Source: Bacteroidia bacterium
GTDB taxonomy: Bacteria; Bacteroidota; Bacteroidia; Bacteroidales; Prolixibacteraceae
Assembly: GCA_026391315.1 (NCBI GenBank)
Contig: JAPLDT010000014.1
Location: 82,976-146,975 of the forward strand
Direction: 5' to 3'
Length of the DNA: 64,000 nucleotides
In this document: positions 27,044-36,550 of the stretch, piece by piece
Position numbering within the stretch: position 1 is the first letter of the stretch
How the letters are laid out: each line of letters begins with the position of its first letter
Made by a program: the position numbers and the translations under genes
The notes under the pieces: model-generated
Database searches by the model: none
Seen by the model: the letters and a program-made list of their open reading frames with translations, nothing else
What the model was told of the DNA's origin: nothing

Positions 27044-27301
27044 GAGACTGTTTAAATTTATTACACAGAGTATAAATGTCTATTAATCGAAAATAGAAGG
27101 TTTATAGTAATTTCTGCTATTAGATAATTTCATGAGAGAAACCCCAGAGTTACACAGAGTTGGAAAATCGCAAGCGATTTTCCAACTCTGTAACTCGTTT
27201 TTCCTCAAATAATTTTGACGCAAGCGACAATTTCAAAGCTATTTTAAATTTCATTGTGGAGCTATAAATACTCTGTGTAAGAATTTTAAACAGCTTCTAA
27301 G
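27041..27301. repeat. Foldback repeat, ACACAGAG family, copy 1
   Basis: A ~260-bp element with nested inverted repeats. The outer arms read roughly TTAAGAGACTGTTTAAA then TTACACAGAGTATA on the left (27040-27076), with the complement on the right (27265-27301). In the centre, a strong hairpin spans 27147-27196 with core GGAAAATCGCAAGCGATTTTCC. A relative with the same plan is at 37281-37543. No coding capacity was seen. It may end transcription of the methyltransferase gene. Confidence 0.75.
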
Positions 27302-27378
27302 TTATAGTGGTTCGGTGAATTGGATTTTGCTTCATTTTGCTATATTTAGGATCTCTATTCATCCAACATTTCAGAAAC

Positions 27379-28788
27379 ATGGGAAATCAAAGGAGTTTGG
27401 TAAGGACCCTCGGATTGGGGTATGTCATTATTTTCGTTGTCGCAAATATCATTGGATCAGGAGTATATAAAAAGATCGCGCCGATGGCTGCCGAGCTTCA
27501 CTCCTCTGTATGGATACTGATGGCATGGATTGTTGGCGGAATCATTACCCTCTTTGGGGCCCTGAGCAATGCGGAGGTAGCTGGCTTGCTGGCGGATACC
27601 GGTGGCGATTTCGTCTATTTCAAGAAAATATACAACCGCTTTTTTGCCTTTTTGTATGGGTGGTCGCTTTTCACGGTGATCCAGACAGCGACCATCTCGT
27701 CGTTAGCTTACGTTTTCGCCCAATCGCTCAACAGCATCGTTCCCATCCCGGAGATTTTCCCATCCCTACAGCATTTTTCGATCGGAGGGGTCTTCTTCCC
27801 TTTTCAGGATTTTGGCGTTAAACTGACAGCTATATTGCTGATTTTGCTTTTGACCGGTCTCAATATTTCCGGACTCAAAAGCGGGGCAGGCACCAGCAAA
27901 GCCATCTTGATACTGGTGGGTGCAGGTTTGCTGGTTATCGTAGTTTTTGGATTGGCACATGTTAAGGCCACACCGGCCAACTTTATGGATGTCAGGGAGC
28001 TGACTAACGGAGCTGTCACCCTCTCCTCCTTCTATACTGCCATGCTGGCCGCCTTCTGGGCCTACCAGGGATGGGTCTCGGTTGGTTTTATCGGCGGAGA
28101 GGTAAAAGATCCGAAGAAAAATATTCCGAGGGGAATTGTCATTGGCGTCTTCATCATCATTGCCATTTATCTGCTGGTCAACGTGACTTATCTCTCCCTC
28201 TTGCCCATTCCGCAACTAGAGCAGGTGTACAATGCAGGCAACCAAATCGCTGCTGTTGAGGCGGTCCGCAGTTTCTGGGGCGCCGGCGGTGTGCTCTTCA
28301 TCTCATTACTGATTCTAGTGACCACCCTGGGGTGTACCAATGCAAGTATTCTCACCGGTGCACGTCCCTATTATGCCATGGCGCGTGAAAGGCTTTTCTT
28401 TCCAGGGATCGCGAAACTCAACAGTGCCAACGTGCCATCCAACTCTTTGCTTTGGCAGGGAATCTGGGCCTCCGTGCTGGTGCTGTCGGGAACCTTCGAT
28501 CAATTGACCGACATGATCATTTTCGCCGTCTTTATTTTTTACGGCGCCACCTCTTTGGGAGTCATTATTTTAAGATACAAGATGCCTGATGCGCACCGAC
28601 CCTACAAAGTTTGGGGTTATCCTGTTGTGCCAATTATTTTTATCCTCTTCTGTATTGGGTTGTTTATCAATACCGTAGTTACCAGACCGCGTGAAGCCGC
28701 CATCGGCATGACACTCATCCTGACAGGCATTCCTGTTTTCCTATACTTGCAAAGAAAATACGGGAAAGAGGAAGGTGAAATAAATTGA
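27379..28788 (+). CDS. APC-superfamily amino acid permease
   Basis: A ~470-residue inner-membrane transporter with twelve predicted helices. The first helix holds the APC signature IIFVVANIIGSGVYKKIAPMAA (unwound G-S-G region that binds the substrate's amino and carboxyl groups), and helix 6 includes AAFWAYQGWVSVGFIGGEVKDPKKNIPRG in the order expected for the family. The C-terminal part has GATSLGVIILRYKMPDAHRPYK. The ATG at 27379 is preferred over an upstream TTG at 27337. It most resembles LAT/serine-threonine-exchanger-like members; specificity is unknown. It is a single gene between two repeat elements. Confidence 0.9.
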   Translation: MGNQRSLVRTLGLGYVIIFVVANIIGSGVYKKIAPMAAELHSSVWILMAWIVGGIITLFGALSNAEVAGLLADTGGDFVYFKKIYNRFFAFLYGWSLFTVIQTATISSLAYVFAQSLNSIVPIPEIFPSLQHFSIGGVFFPFQDFGVKLTAILLILLLTGLNISGLKSGAGTSKAILILVGAGLLVIVVFGLAHVKATPANFMDVRELTNGAVTLSSFYTAMLAAFWAYQGWVSVGFIGGEVKDPKKNIPRGIVIGVFIIIAIYLLVNVTYLSLLPIPQLEQVYNAGNQIAAVEAVRSFWGAGGVLFISLLILVTTLGCTNASILTGARPYYAMARERLFFPGIAKLNSANVPSNSLLWQGIWASVLVLSGTFDQLTDMIIFAVFIFYGATSLGVIILRYKMPDAHRPYKVWGYPVVPIIFILFCIGLFINTVVTRPREAAIGMTLILTGIPVFLYLQRKYGKEEGEIN

Positions 28789-28798
28789 ACAAAAGAAT

Positions 28799-28900
28799 TC
28801 ACAACGAAGGTCACAAAGGAATGCACGAAAGACACGACGAATTAGAACCAATAATCATCTATTTGTGCCCTTTGTGTTTTCCTTTGTTTCCTTCGTGGTA
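28799..28900. repeat. CTTTGTG/CTTCGTG inverted repeat, copy 1
   Basis: An imperfect inverted repeat: ACAACGAAGGTCACAAAGG at 28801-28819 is answered by CCCTTTGTG and TTTCCTTCGTGG at 28868-28898. The same word set occurs at 36551-36646. It lies directly after the permease gene and before the acyltransferase gene. This word family is common between Bacteroidota genes. Confidence 0.7.
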
Positions 28901-29025
28901 AAACGCAAAAGTTTCTAATTAGGAGAAATTTATCTTCCTTTGCACAGAATTTTGGTAAAGAGACATTTCAGATTACCTGCACCTCTGAAGGTCGCTTATC
29001 AACTGAAAACAGATCCATCGCTTCA

Positions 29026-29904
29026 ATGGGAAAAACAGGATACTATCTGCTTAGGTCATACACGTGGTTGCTTCAACGGCTTCCGCTTTGGTTTCATTAC
29101 CTGGTTTCCGATCTCTTTTATTTTGTCGCGTATTACATCATCCGATATCGCCGGGATGTGGTGACCACCAACCTGGCCAACTCATTTCCTGATAAGAGCA
29201 GGAAGGAGCGGGAATTGATAGCCAAAAAATTCTACAGCCATTTCTGCGATACCATTTTTGAAACCCTTTATTTCGACTGGATTTCTGAAAAGGAGGGCAA
29301 AAAACGGGTCAAATACCTTAATCCCGAGTTGCTGAATGGCTATCTGGACGAGGGAAGACAAGTACTTGCCTTTTTTGGCCATTACAACAACTGGGAATGG
29401 TTCTGTAATTTGCCGCTGTATACCAACCATCGATTGTATGCGGTGTACAAAAAGCTCAAGAACCCGAGTTTCGAACGCTTTTACTGTAATCTCAGAAATA
29501 GATTTGGCGCCATTCCACTGGAACGGGCAGATACTTTCAAACAACTGTACGATGACCACCGGCATGGAATTCCTTCGATGTCGGCTTTTTTGTTTGACCA
29601 GACTCCGCGTATTTATGAGATAAAGCACTGGATTACTTTTCTGAACCAGGATACTCCGGTCGTACTTGGGGCCGAAAAGATTGCCCATAAGCTGGATGCG
29701 GTTGTCCTTTTTCTTTATTCAAGAAAAGTAAAACGTGGATATTACGAGACGGAATTCAGGCTGGTCACCGACAAGGCGAAGACGCTTCCACAGTATGCTA
29801 TCACCGATACCTGCAACGCCCTTTTGGAACAGCAAATCATCGAACAGCCCGAAAATTGGCTCTGGTCACACAAACGCTGGAAACATAAACGGGTTAATTT
29901 CTAG
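29026..29904 (+). CDS. Lipid A biosynthesis-type lysophospholipid acyltransferase
   Basis: A 292-residue LpxL/LpxM-family acyltransferase, which adds a fatty acyl chain to a lipid A precursor at the inner membrane. The catalytic HX4E motif is GHYNNWEW, with His119 and Glu124. The substrate-side motif YKKLKNPSFERFYCNLRNRFGAIPLE follows, and FLFDQTPR lies at about the third conserved block. A hydrophobic N-terminal segment (17-40) anchors the enzyme. It stands alone after a 237-bp gap occupied by an inverted repeat. Which acyl step it performs cannot be told. Confidence 0.9.
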   Translation: MGKTGYYLLRSYTWLLQRLPLWFHYLVSDLFYFVAYYIIRYRRDVVTTNLANSFPDKSRKERELIAKKFYSHFCDTIFETLYFDWISEKEGKKRVKYLNPELLNGYLDEGRQVLAFFGHYNNWEWFCNLPLYTNHRLYAVYKKLKNPSFERFYCNLRNRFGAIPLERADTFKQLYDDHRHGIPSMSAFLFDQTPRIYEIKHWITFLNQDTPVVLGAEKIAHKLDAVVLFLYSRKVKRGYYETEFRLVTDKAKTLPQYAITDTCNALLEQQIIEQPENWLWSHKRWKHKRVNF

Positions 29905-30046
29905 CATATTTGCCATTTGGTTGCGCCGGTCAGGTTACATTCGGATGATCGGATGCAGCCTATATTTAAGGTTTGTTAACTGAATATTCTTTTATATTCT
30001 GGAATTTGTTCCTAGTTTTGCGCGTCAAAAAAAAACGCACCTAAAC

Positions 30047-30721
30047 ATGAAGACTATTAAGATCCATTTCTCAATCCTGGCTGGAATATTTTTATTTGTA
30101 AGTTGTGGAAATGGCACTAAGCCCGGGAAAAGCGGAAACGTGAGCGATATCGATGGAAATGTATATTCCACTGTAACCATTGGTGGCCAGACCTGGATGA
30201 CAGAAAATCTTAGAACAACCAAATACAATGACGGGACTGCCATTCCCAATGTAACCGATGAAGCCTGGACTGAACTCAAAACTGGGGCCTTTAGTTGGTA
30301 TAACAACGATTCTGCAGCCTTCAAATCAACATATGGGGCGGTATACAACTGGTACACCGTCCATACAGGAAAACTGTGTCCGACAGGATGGCATGTCCCC
30401 ACTGACAAGGAGTGGAGAATTTTAACCGATTTTTTGGGAGGCGAGTTAGTTGCAGGCAAAGAGATGAAAGCGACCACCGGTTGGAACAGTAATGGGAATG
30501 GGATTGAAACCAACTCCAGCGGTTTCTCTGCTATTCCCTGTGGTTATCGCAACTACAAAGGTTCCTACGGTTCAAGCGGCAAAAGCGGTTACTGGTGGAG
30601 TTCCACTCCTTATTATGACAACGCATGGTACTGTGTCATGTTTAAAGGAGATGCTACGGCTAACAAATTCTACGGCCGGACCCAGAGTGGTTTTTCCGTT
30701 CGTTGCATGAAAAACAGGTAA
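30047..30721 (+). CDS. FISUMP-domain lipoprotein, paralogue 2
   Basis: A 224-residue lipoprotein with lipobox LFVSC (Cys20), followed by a Fibrobacter-succinogenes major paralogous domain: IGGQTWMTENLRTTKYNDG, YGAVYNWYTVHTGKLCPTGW and GFSVRCMK near the end. It shares the domain plan with 11339-12040 but is not in a TonB operon. A possible -7 box TAGTTTTG is at 30013-30020, 26 bp before the ATG. It converges with the GH2 gene with only 2 bp between the stops. Confidence 0.9.
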   Translation: MKTIKIHFSILAGIFLFVSCGNGTKPGKSGNVSDIDGNVYSTVTIGGQTWMTENLRTTKYNDGTAIPNVTDEAWTELKTGAFSWYNNDSAAFKSTYGAVYNWYTVHTGKLCPTGWHVPTDKEWRILTDFLGGELVAGKEMKATTGWNSNGNGIETNSSGFSAIPCGYRNYKGSYGSSGKSGYWWSSTPYYDNAWYCVMFKGDATANKFYGRTQSGFSVRCMKNR

Positions 30722-30723
30722 TT

Positions 30724-33501
30724 CTATTTCAAAGGGATCCAGTGTTCCCCGACATTCCATCCTTTTACCAAAAGCTCTATCTTTTTAGCGGTCAATACGG
30801 CTGTGGCAGCACTCACTTTGCACGTGATGGATTCGCCCGGCGCCAAAGAAAAATAGTTGGCCGACCAATAGGCAGGAAGCACCTCTTCATTCTCTTTCAT
30901 CAGGCGTGGATTCACAAAGAAGGCCAGTTTCTTACTGTTGTTGGTGAATTTGACACTCCAAACCGTCTCTGTTTTGACCAGCTCTTTTTTCAGTACCGTT
31001 GTCGCGACTTCCGTGCGAGGCATCGATTGCAGGACGGTATAGTTGTTGTCGGCCGCAAGCCAATAAGCATTGTGGGAAATCACCTTCCCTTTTGCATCCT
31101 TCAGATTTAACACCACAAAATTCACCTCTTTGGAGTTGGTCAGAAAACTGGCCAGGGAGAAGCTCTCTTTGACATCAGATGAGGTAAGGGAAACCTTGGC
31201 GCTTTGGTGCGCCAGCAGCTTCGAATCCAGACCGAATATATCAGCCTCAACTGTCAGATTGGGAACTTCCCGGTAGGTCCTGTTCAAAACTGAGACTACA
31301 TGGTCGAGAGGATTCAGCTGAACGTGAACCGGTTCGCAGCTGTTCTGCATGAAATAATAACCCGCATTGGGTTCGAGGTACCAGTCGTAGACCTGCCAGA
31401 CCACACTCGGGAAAGCAGCGTTGAGTTTCCACAGCATGATACCTCCAATGTCGTTCAGCCGGTGGCCTGCTGCCTCAAAAGTACCCTGATAACCCGTGGC
31501 ATTCATCAGTTGCATCTTGTCGGAGAAATCTTCCATTGACACGGGTTTCCCATACCTTTTCTCCATTGAATAATAATAGGCATCGTATTTGCCATTGCCG
31601 GTGGCCGCATCGTGGTAACCCCAGGAATTGTTAAGCGGGAAAGGCAATTTGGTGTCCCAGGTCAGGTTGGGGATAATTTTGATGAGGGAGTTGTAAGGTG
31701 GCTGTGAGGGCAATCCGGTTTCATCCTTGAAAACCCAGTCTTTGGCATTGTCGGCCAACCGGTAATACTCCTTCGAATCCTGCCAGGTGTAAGGACCACT
31801 GCTGTAAACGCCTGATGCCTTGTTGTCGGGCCAGGAGCCGCCGAATCCGGGAGGTAATTTGGCGAAACCTGATGAACATGGGATAAACGGTCTGGTGCCA
31901 TCGAGTTTGATCACACTTTCTCGCATGGTGGCATAGACATCTTTCCTGATGTGCCCTTCATTCCCTCCGGTCCAAAGCAGCAGGCTGGCATGGTTTCGGA
32001 TCCGATAGATGGTGCTGATCACATTTTTGACAAAGATTTCGGGCTGTAGCGGCCAATCGGTGGATCCCTTGAATTCGCCGTGGGTATCTCCGGTCACCCA
32101 GAAATCTGACCATACCAACAATCCGTAACGATCGGCCGAATCAAAGAATGCATCTGGTGGCGTGACCCCTCCACCCCAGATCCTGACCAGGTTGATGTTC
32201 GAATTCCTGCAAAGGTGTAACTCCGCGTCGTACCTGGCCGAATCGCGGTTCAGCATCATGTCGGGCACCCATGCACCGCCGGTTAACTGGATCCTGCGTC
32301 CGTTGACGGAGAATTCGCGGCGTAAGAATTTACCGGGAACCTCTTCTGCCTTTGTACTGACAGTGCGGATCCCGAAAACGAAGGAGGTATCATCGGTACA
32401 AATGCCTCCGGTTTCATATTTGAGGCGGATGCGGTACAAATTGGGATTGCCGTATCCATTGGGCCACCACAAACGGGGTTGTTTGAAAAGAAGCTGACTG
32501 GTGTTCTCACTGTTCAGTGCAACACTGGTTTGCGCTCCGGCGGCAATAGCTACTTCTTTGGAAAACAGAACAGGAGTGCCGATAAAATTTTCAGGAGTAA
32601 TAGAGACGTTCAAAACTCCTTTGCTGCCGGTTGAACCGCTATTTGAAAGATTGAGGTTCAGGGAGAGTTTGGCAACAGCCGTATCCGGAAGGTTGGGCAA
32701 ATCCGTGATGATTTGCGGCTGTACAATGGTCACATCGCCTGAAGTACGCAGAAAAACCGGCAGCCAGATTCCCATGTTCCGGTCGCGGGTTGGCGGAACC
32801 CAGTCCCACCCTACAGAACAAACCATGGTTACATTTTTACCGATATCTCCGGTAGGGCCTCCGTTTTCGAAAAAATCACCAAATGCCTTCAGCTGCTCTT
32901 GTGCCGGTAACCCGGGAAAATCGAGGGGGTAAATTTTCACGGCCAGCACATTTTCTGCTCCTGCAACGATTGTTTTGCTCACATCAAAGCTGTATTCGGC
33001 GAACATGCCGGCCATTTGGGTCGAATCAGCCAACTGTTTTCCATTGATCCATACAGCAGCCCTGTAGTTGATCCCTTTGAATATCAGTTGGAAGTGACGC
33101 CCTTTGTCGGTATCCGGAACCTTGAAGGTGGTACGGTACCAGTAAGGTTTTTTCCAGGGATTGGGGAGATTCGGAAGATGGCTGTATTGTTCCAGGTTGT
33201 AAGTCTTGTTGAACTCATCCGAAGCATCGGGAATCAGCATGTTGTTCATACCCGAGTAGGGATCGGGATAGATCCGGTTGGCTACAAGCCCCGTCAGTAC
33301 CGTGCAGGGAACCTTAACAGGAAGCCAGTAAACATTGGAATGGTAAGCAGAAGTAGAGATTACTTCGCCGGTTGCCCGAATCAAATCGGAAGATTGAAGT
33401 TGAAATTGGGTCAGTTTTTCCTGTTTGATTTTTTGGGTTTGGGCAAAAGAATTTTGCACACCGATCAATAGGAGGAGAAGAAACATCGTCAAGATTTTCA
33501 T
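30724..33501 (-). CDS. Secreted GH2 glycoside hydrolase (exo-beta-glucosaminidase/mannosidase-like)
   Basis: A ~925-residue exported enzyme with a signal peptide directly after the ATG at 33501 (MKILTMFLLLLLIGVQNSFA); an upstream Met at 33528 is less likely. Domain order is GH2 sugar-binding (~60-220, YRTTFKVPDTDKGRHFQLIF), immunoglobulin-like, TIM barrel (~385-690) and C-terminal Ig-like domains. The barrel has LVRIWGGGVTPPDAFFDSADRYGLLVWSDF, acid/base Glu in TGGNEGH (~513), and a nucleophile candidate Glu in KDETGLPSQP (~593). The layout most resembles exo-beta-D-glucosaminidases of the CsxA type, with beta-mannosidase as the alternative. The protein is likely periplasmic. Confidence 0.88.
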   Translation of the reverse strand: MKILTMFLLLLLIGVQNSFAQTQKIKQEKLTQFQLQSSDLIRATGEVISTSAYHSNVYWLPVKVPCTVLTGLVANRIYPDPYSGMNNMLIPDASDEFNKTYNLEQYSHLPNLPNPWKKPYWYRTTFKVPDTDKGRHFQLIFKGINYRAAVWINGKQLADSTQMAGMFAEYSFDVSKTIVAGAENVLAVKIYPLDFPGLPAQEQLKAFGDFFENGGPTGDIGKNVTMVCSVGWDWVPPTRDRNMGIWLPVFLRTSGDVTIVQPQIITDLPNLPDTAVAKLSLNLNLSNSGSTGSKGVLNVSITPENFIGTPVLFSKEVAIAAGAQTSVALNSENTSQLLFKQPRLWWPNGYGNPNLYRIRLKYETGGICTDDTSFVFGIRTVSTKAEEVPGKFLRREFSVNGRRIQLTGGAWVPDMMLNRDSARYDAELHLCRNSNINLVRIWGGGVTPPDAFFDSADRYGLLVWSDFWVTGDTHGEFKGSTDWPLQPEIFVKNVISTIYRIRNHASLLLWTGGNEGHIRKDVYATMRESVIKLDGTRPFIPCSSGFAKLPPGFGGSWPDNKASGVYSSGPYTWQDSKEYYRLADNAKDWVFKDETGLPSQPPYNSLIKIIPNLTWDTKLPFPLNNSWGYHDAATGNGKYDAYYYSMEKRYGKPVSMEDFSDKMQLMNATGYQGTFEAAGHRLNDIGGIMLWKLNAAFPSVVWQVYDWYLEPNAGYYFMQNSCEPVHVQLNPLDHVVSVLNRTYREVPNLTVEADIFGLDSKLLAHQSAKVSLTSSDVKESFSLASFLTNSKEVNFVVLNLKDAKGKVISHNAYWLAADNNYTVLQSMPRTEVATTVLKKELVKTETVWSVKFTNNSKKLAFFVNPRLMKENEEVLPAYWSANYFSLAPGESITCKVSAATAVLTAKKIELLVKGWNVGEHWIPLK

Positions 33502-33657
33502 GTTATTTACTTTTTTGAATCCGGGCATTGTGGTTAAAAGTGGCTAAAATAACTAGATATTTCAGCGTTTGGATAAAACAGATCTATAAAAATTAAAAGT
33601 ACTCAAAAGTTTATATATACAGTAATGCGTTTGCCCTGGGATAGTCCTTAAGTTCTT

Positions 33658-33687
33658 TTGACGTCTGAGCAGAAGAGATTATCTTTG
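33658..33687 (+). promoter_or_regulatory. Bacteroidota-type promoter (TTG-N19-TATCTTTG)
   Basis: TTG at 33658-33660 is followed after 19 bp by TATCTTTG at 33680-33687, an exact TAnnTTTG box. It sits 29 bp before the ATG of the 50-residue gene at 33717, which supports that gene as real. Confidence 0.7.
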
Positions 33688-33716
33688 CTGGAACAGAAGA
33701 AAATCTTTAATTGATT

Positions 33717-33869
33717 ATGAAAACGACAATTAAGAAGGAATTTGACTCTGTCAAATTTATGAGACAGGAACGGGACAGAATCAGCGGAGAGATTTCTAAT
33801 ATGACCCACGAGCAGATAAAGGAATATTTTGCTAAAAAAAGAGGCAAAGAGAGAATCCCCAGCCGCTAA
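33717..33869 (+). CDS. Small hypothetical protein, antitoxin-like (50 aa)
   Basis: A 50-residue, highly charged protein starting MKTTIKKEFDSVKFMRQERD and ending KRGKERIPSR, with a helical middle (SNMTHEQIKEYFAKKRG). It resembles short Bacteroidota and cyanobacterial proteins that often accompany a PIN or RelE toxin gene, but no toxin follows: the next 110 bp to the end of the oxidoreductase gene hold no ORF. A well-formed promoter is directly upstream. It is either an orphan antitoxin remnant or an independent small protein. Function is not known. Confidence 0.6.
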   Translation: MKTTIKKEFDSVKFMRQERDRISGEISNMTHEQIKEYFAKKRGKERIPSR

Positions 33870-33979
33870 TATTGCTCTTTGGGATGCATTTTCATGCGGG
33901 GTTGATCCTGAATGCTTATTTTTTTTTGATTCAGAATATACAGTTTTTAGGACAATCCTGATTCTCCTGTAATAATTTA

Positions 33980-35350
33980 CTATAGATTTTCGCCGTACGA
34001 GAATCCTGCCCTTGCCGGCTCTTTGATATATACATCCAGTTCGGGATGGTTGGTCACTTTCATGTTTTTGGCATCGTATTCGATGCGGGTATTGAACCTT
34101 TGCGCCAAAACGCCGGTAAGCGCCATCTCCACCAACCCTGTGGCATAATCGAAGTTGGATCCGCACACTTTCCCGTGTTTGATGGCTTCCGCCCATTCTC
34201 GCTGGGGATTTTCCTGAAAGGTCCGCGGGATGGTTTGCGCGGGTAAATTTGGTTTGAAGGCTTCCCACTCGGCCATTGGCATGAGCAGCCGGGGATCGTT
34301 GGGACGTCCGCCGGTGACGAGGCAATGTTTGTCGCCAACCATGATCATGCCACTGCCTGCCAGTTTCTCCACTTTCCATTCCGGACGAATTTCGGGTTTT
34401 AGTCCGCCTTCGTACCAGCGCATGGTCACCGGCGCTTTATTTCCGCGTGCCGGGAAATCCCAGCGGATAACAGCCTGATCGGAAATGAAACCGGTGTCGG
34501 GGACGGGTGATTTGAATTCGGCTTCAACCACTGTGGGTAATCCCAAATCGAGGGACCAGTAGGGGGCATCCAGCGTATGGCAGCACCAGTCGCCCATCTC
34601 GCCATTTCCGAAATCGAACCAGCTGCGCCAGGTTTTGGGAGCATAGACTTCGTTGTATGGGCGGTTCGCGGCGGGTCCAAGCCACAAATCCCAATCCAAA
34701 CCGGCTGGAATTGGTTGTTCAGCAGGTGGAAAACTATCCGGTTTTCTGAAATATTTGTCAGGTCCAAATTCTGGTCCGTCGAACCAGGCGATCACTTCAG
34801 TCACATTGCCCAGTAATCCTGCCTCGTACCACTCTTTTATACAGCGGATTCCGTTGGTGGTATGCCCTTGGTTGGCCATTTGTGTAATAACGTTGTAATG
34901 GTGGGCGGCTTTCTTCAGGGTACGAAGTTGCCAGATATTGTGCGCAAGCGGTTTCTCCACAATCACATGTTTGCCCAATTGCATGGCAGCCATGGCAGCA
35001 GGGAAATGAGAATGGTCGGGGGTGCAGACCATCACCGCATCGATCTCTTTGTGCATTTGATCGAACATCACCCTGTAATCCTTGAAACGCTTGGCTTTTG
35101 GCATCGTTTGGTAAGCTTCTGCAGCCCGGAAGTCATCCACATCGCAGAGCGCGACAATGTTTTCATTCCATTTCGGATCTTTCTGGTTGATCATCTTGGT
35201 CCAGTTGCTCTTGCCCTGTCCGCCAACGCCAATTACTGCAATATTTAATCGTCCGGAAGGGGAGCAGCTCATCAGGTTGGGAATAAAAACTGCACCTGCG
35301 CCAAGCAAGGATGCCGATTTGATAAAGTCTCGTCTGGTGGGATTCATCAT
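33980..35350 (-). CDS. Tat-exported Gfo/Idh/MocA oxidoreductase
   Basis: A ~456-residue NAD(P)-dependent oxidoreductase. The start at 35350 (a second ATG follows at 35347) gives a twin-arginine signal, NPTRRDFIKSASLLGAGAV, ending in a possible lipobox LMSC (Cys29). The Rossmann part has IAVIGVGGQGKS, AVMVCTPDHSHFPAAMAAMQLG and the family's EKPLAHN motif; the C-terminal domain has WCCHTLDAPYWSLDLG. Such exported members occur widely in Bacteroidota carbohydrate catabolism; the nearby GH2 gene fits, but the substrate is unknown. Confidence 0.9.
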   Translation of the reverse strand: MMNPTRRDFIKSASLLGAGAVFIPNLMSCSPSGRLNIAVIGVGGQGKSNWTKMINQKDPKWNENIVALCDVDDFRAAEAYQTMPKAKRFKDYRVMFDQMHKEIDAVMVCTPDHSHFPAAMAAMQLGKHVIVEKPLAHNIWQLRTLKKAAHHYNVITQMANQGHTTNGIRCIKEWYEAGLLGNVTEVIAWFDGPEFGPDKYFRKPDSFPPAEQPIPAGLDWDLWLGPAANRPYNEVYAPKTWRSWFDFGNGEMGDWCCHTLDAPYWSLDLGLPTVVEAEFKSPVPDTGFISDQAVIRWDFPARGNKAPVTMRWYEGGLKPEIRPEWKVEKLAGSGMIMVGDKHCLVTGGRPNDPRLLMPMAEWEAFKPNLPAQTIPRTFQENPQREWAEAIKHGKVCGSNFDYATGLVEMALTGVLAQRFNTRIEYDAKNMKVTNHPELDVYIKEPARAGFSYGENL

Positions 35351-35474
35351 GTGATTTGCGCTTAAGAATTTAAAATTGTGCCGGAAAAAATGCAAACAAA
35401 TTTCCAGCACAATTTAATGATTTTTAGGCTTTCAAAATAATCAAAAAGAGCCTCTGAAAACGGGGCTCAAATGA

Positions 35475-35711
35475 TTATAGATTACTGTGTGTTCCATCAC
35501 AGAACGGAGGATTCTTTGTGCGTTTGCACCCGCAAAGATACTTTTTACCTGACTCGCTGGCAGTAAAAAACAGCGGGACAAATGCTGTTCCACGGTGAGA
35601 ACCATCGCAAAACGGTTGATTCTTACTCTGTCCGCAAGCGCACCAGTGGTATTCTTTTCCGGCTTCCAGTTCTACTACATAAGGCGCTTTCTGCGCAATT
35701 TTCGGATCCAT
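35475..35711 (-). CDS. Tandem CDGSH iron-sulfur protein
   Basis: A 78-residue protein with two CDGSH-type motifs, each able to bind a [2Fe-2S] cluster with three Cys and one His. Motif 1 is C24-A-C26 with C35-DGSH39; motif 2 is C60-G-C62 with C71-DGTH75. The second carries a Thr in place of Ser, which is common. A clear Shine-Dalgarno AGGAGGT lies 4 bp before the ATG (35716-35722), unusual in this phylum. It probably has a redox or iron-sulfur role in the cytoplasm. Confidence 0.93.
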   Translation of the reverse strand: MDPKIAQKAPYVVELEAGKEYHWCACGQSKNQPFCDGSHRGTAFVPLFFTASESGKKYLCGCKRTKNPPFCDGTHSNL

Positions 35712-35805
35712 TTTTACCTCCTTTTTAGAAATTCTACATTAAAGTTGATATGCAAATATCCTTTGCCCAATGATATAAAGTTAATGAAAAATTTTTGGAA
35801 ACTGG

Positions 35806-36522
35806 TTACAATTGCATCGGTACTTCCATCAACAACAATTCGGCGTCGCTGTCGGCTAGGATGGAGATAGAGTCTACATCGTAAATTCCGAACCCATCGC
35901 GGCTGTTCAGGGGTTGACCGCTGATGGTAACGTCTCCGCTCAGTACGAACGCGTAGACGCCGTTTCCCTTCAGTTTAAGGATGTAATCCAGGTTTAGCCC
36001 TTTATCGAATTTTCCCAGGTGAAACCATGCCTGTTGGTGGATCCAAACCCCGGCATCCTCAGAATTTGGTGAGAGGATTTGTTGAAGGGCATTGTGGCGA
36101 TCGGCCTGGTTCAGTGTAATCTGGTCGTAACGCGGAGTGACATTTTGCTTGTTGGGGAAGACCCATATCTGCAAAAAAATGACCGGCTTGTCTTTGTTCT
36201 TGTTGTATTCGCTGTGGTAGATCCCGGTACCGGCGCTCATTACCTGTATGTCGCCAGCCCTGATCACACTGATATTGCCCATGCTGTCTTTGTGTTCAAG
36301 ATCACCCTCCAGGGGAATGGAAATAATCTCCATGTTGTCGTGTGGATGGGTGCCGAAACCCATACCGGCATCCACAATATCGTCATTCAATACACGAAGA
36401 GCCCCAAAATGGACCCGTTCCGGATTGTGGTAATTGGCAAAACTGAAAGTATGCCTGCTGTGCAGCCAGCCATGGTTGGCATCGCCGCGTGTATCTGCTT
36501 TGTGTAGAATTGCGTTGTTCAT
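35806..36522 (-). CDS. Pirin family protein (YhhW-like)
   Basis: A 238-residue bicupin of the pirin/quercetinase type. The N-terminal cupin carries the metal-binding pattern: HSRHTFSFANY, GFGTHPHDNMEIISIPLEG and GTGIYHSEYN, with His residues in the HPHDNME and YHSE segments and a Glu in NME. The C-terminal half resembles YhhW rather than human pirin. Some members cleave flavonoids; others sense redox state. It is transcribed away from the DoxX/pirin/MarR group across a 400-bp gap that holds a repeat and a promoter. Confidence 0.9.
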   Translation of the reverse strand: MNNAILHKADTRGDANHGWLHSRHTFSFANYHNPERVHFGALRVLNDDIVDAGMGFGTHPHDNMEIISIPLEGDLEHKDSMGNISVIRAGDIQVMSAGTGIYHSEYNKNKDKPVIFLQIWVFPNKQNVTPRYDQITLNQADRHNALQQILSPNSEDAGVWIHQQAWFHLGKFDKGLNLDYILKLKGNGVYAFVLSGDVTISGQPLNSRDGFGIYDVDSISILADSDAELLLMEVPMQL

Positions 36523-36550
36523 GACTTTTTTTTGTATGAAAGGGTTTTCC

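Noticed and set aside
33648..34379. 243-codon open frame on the minus strand overlapping the oxidoreductase and the small antitoxin-like gene
   Set aside because: It is out of frame with the clear Gfo/Idh protein, has no recognisable motif and ends in low-complexity residues; it is a shadow.
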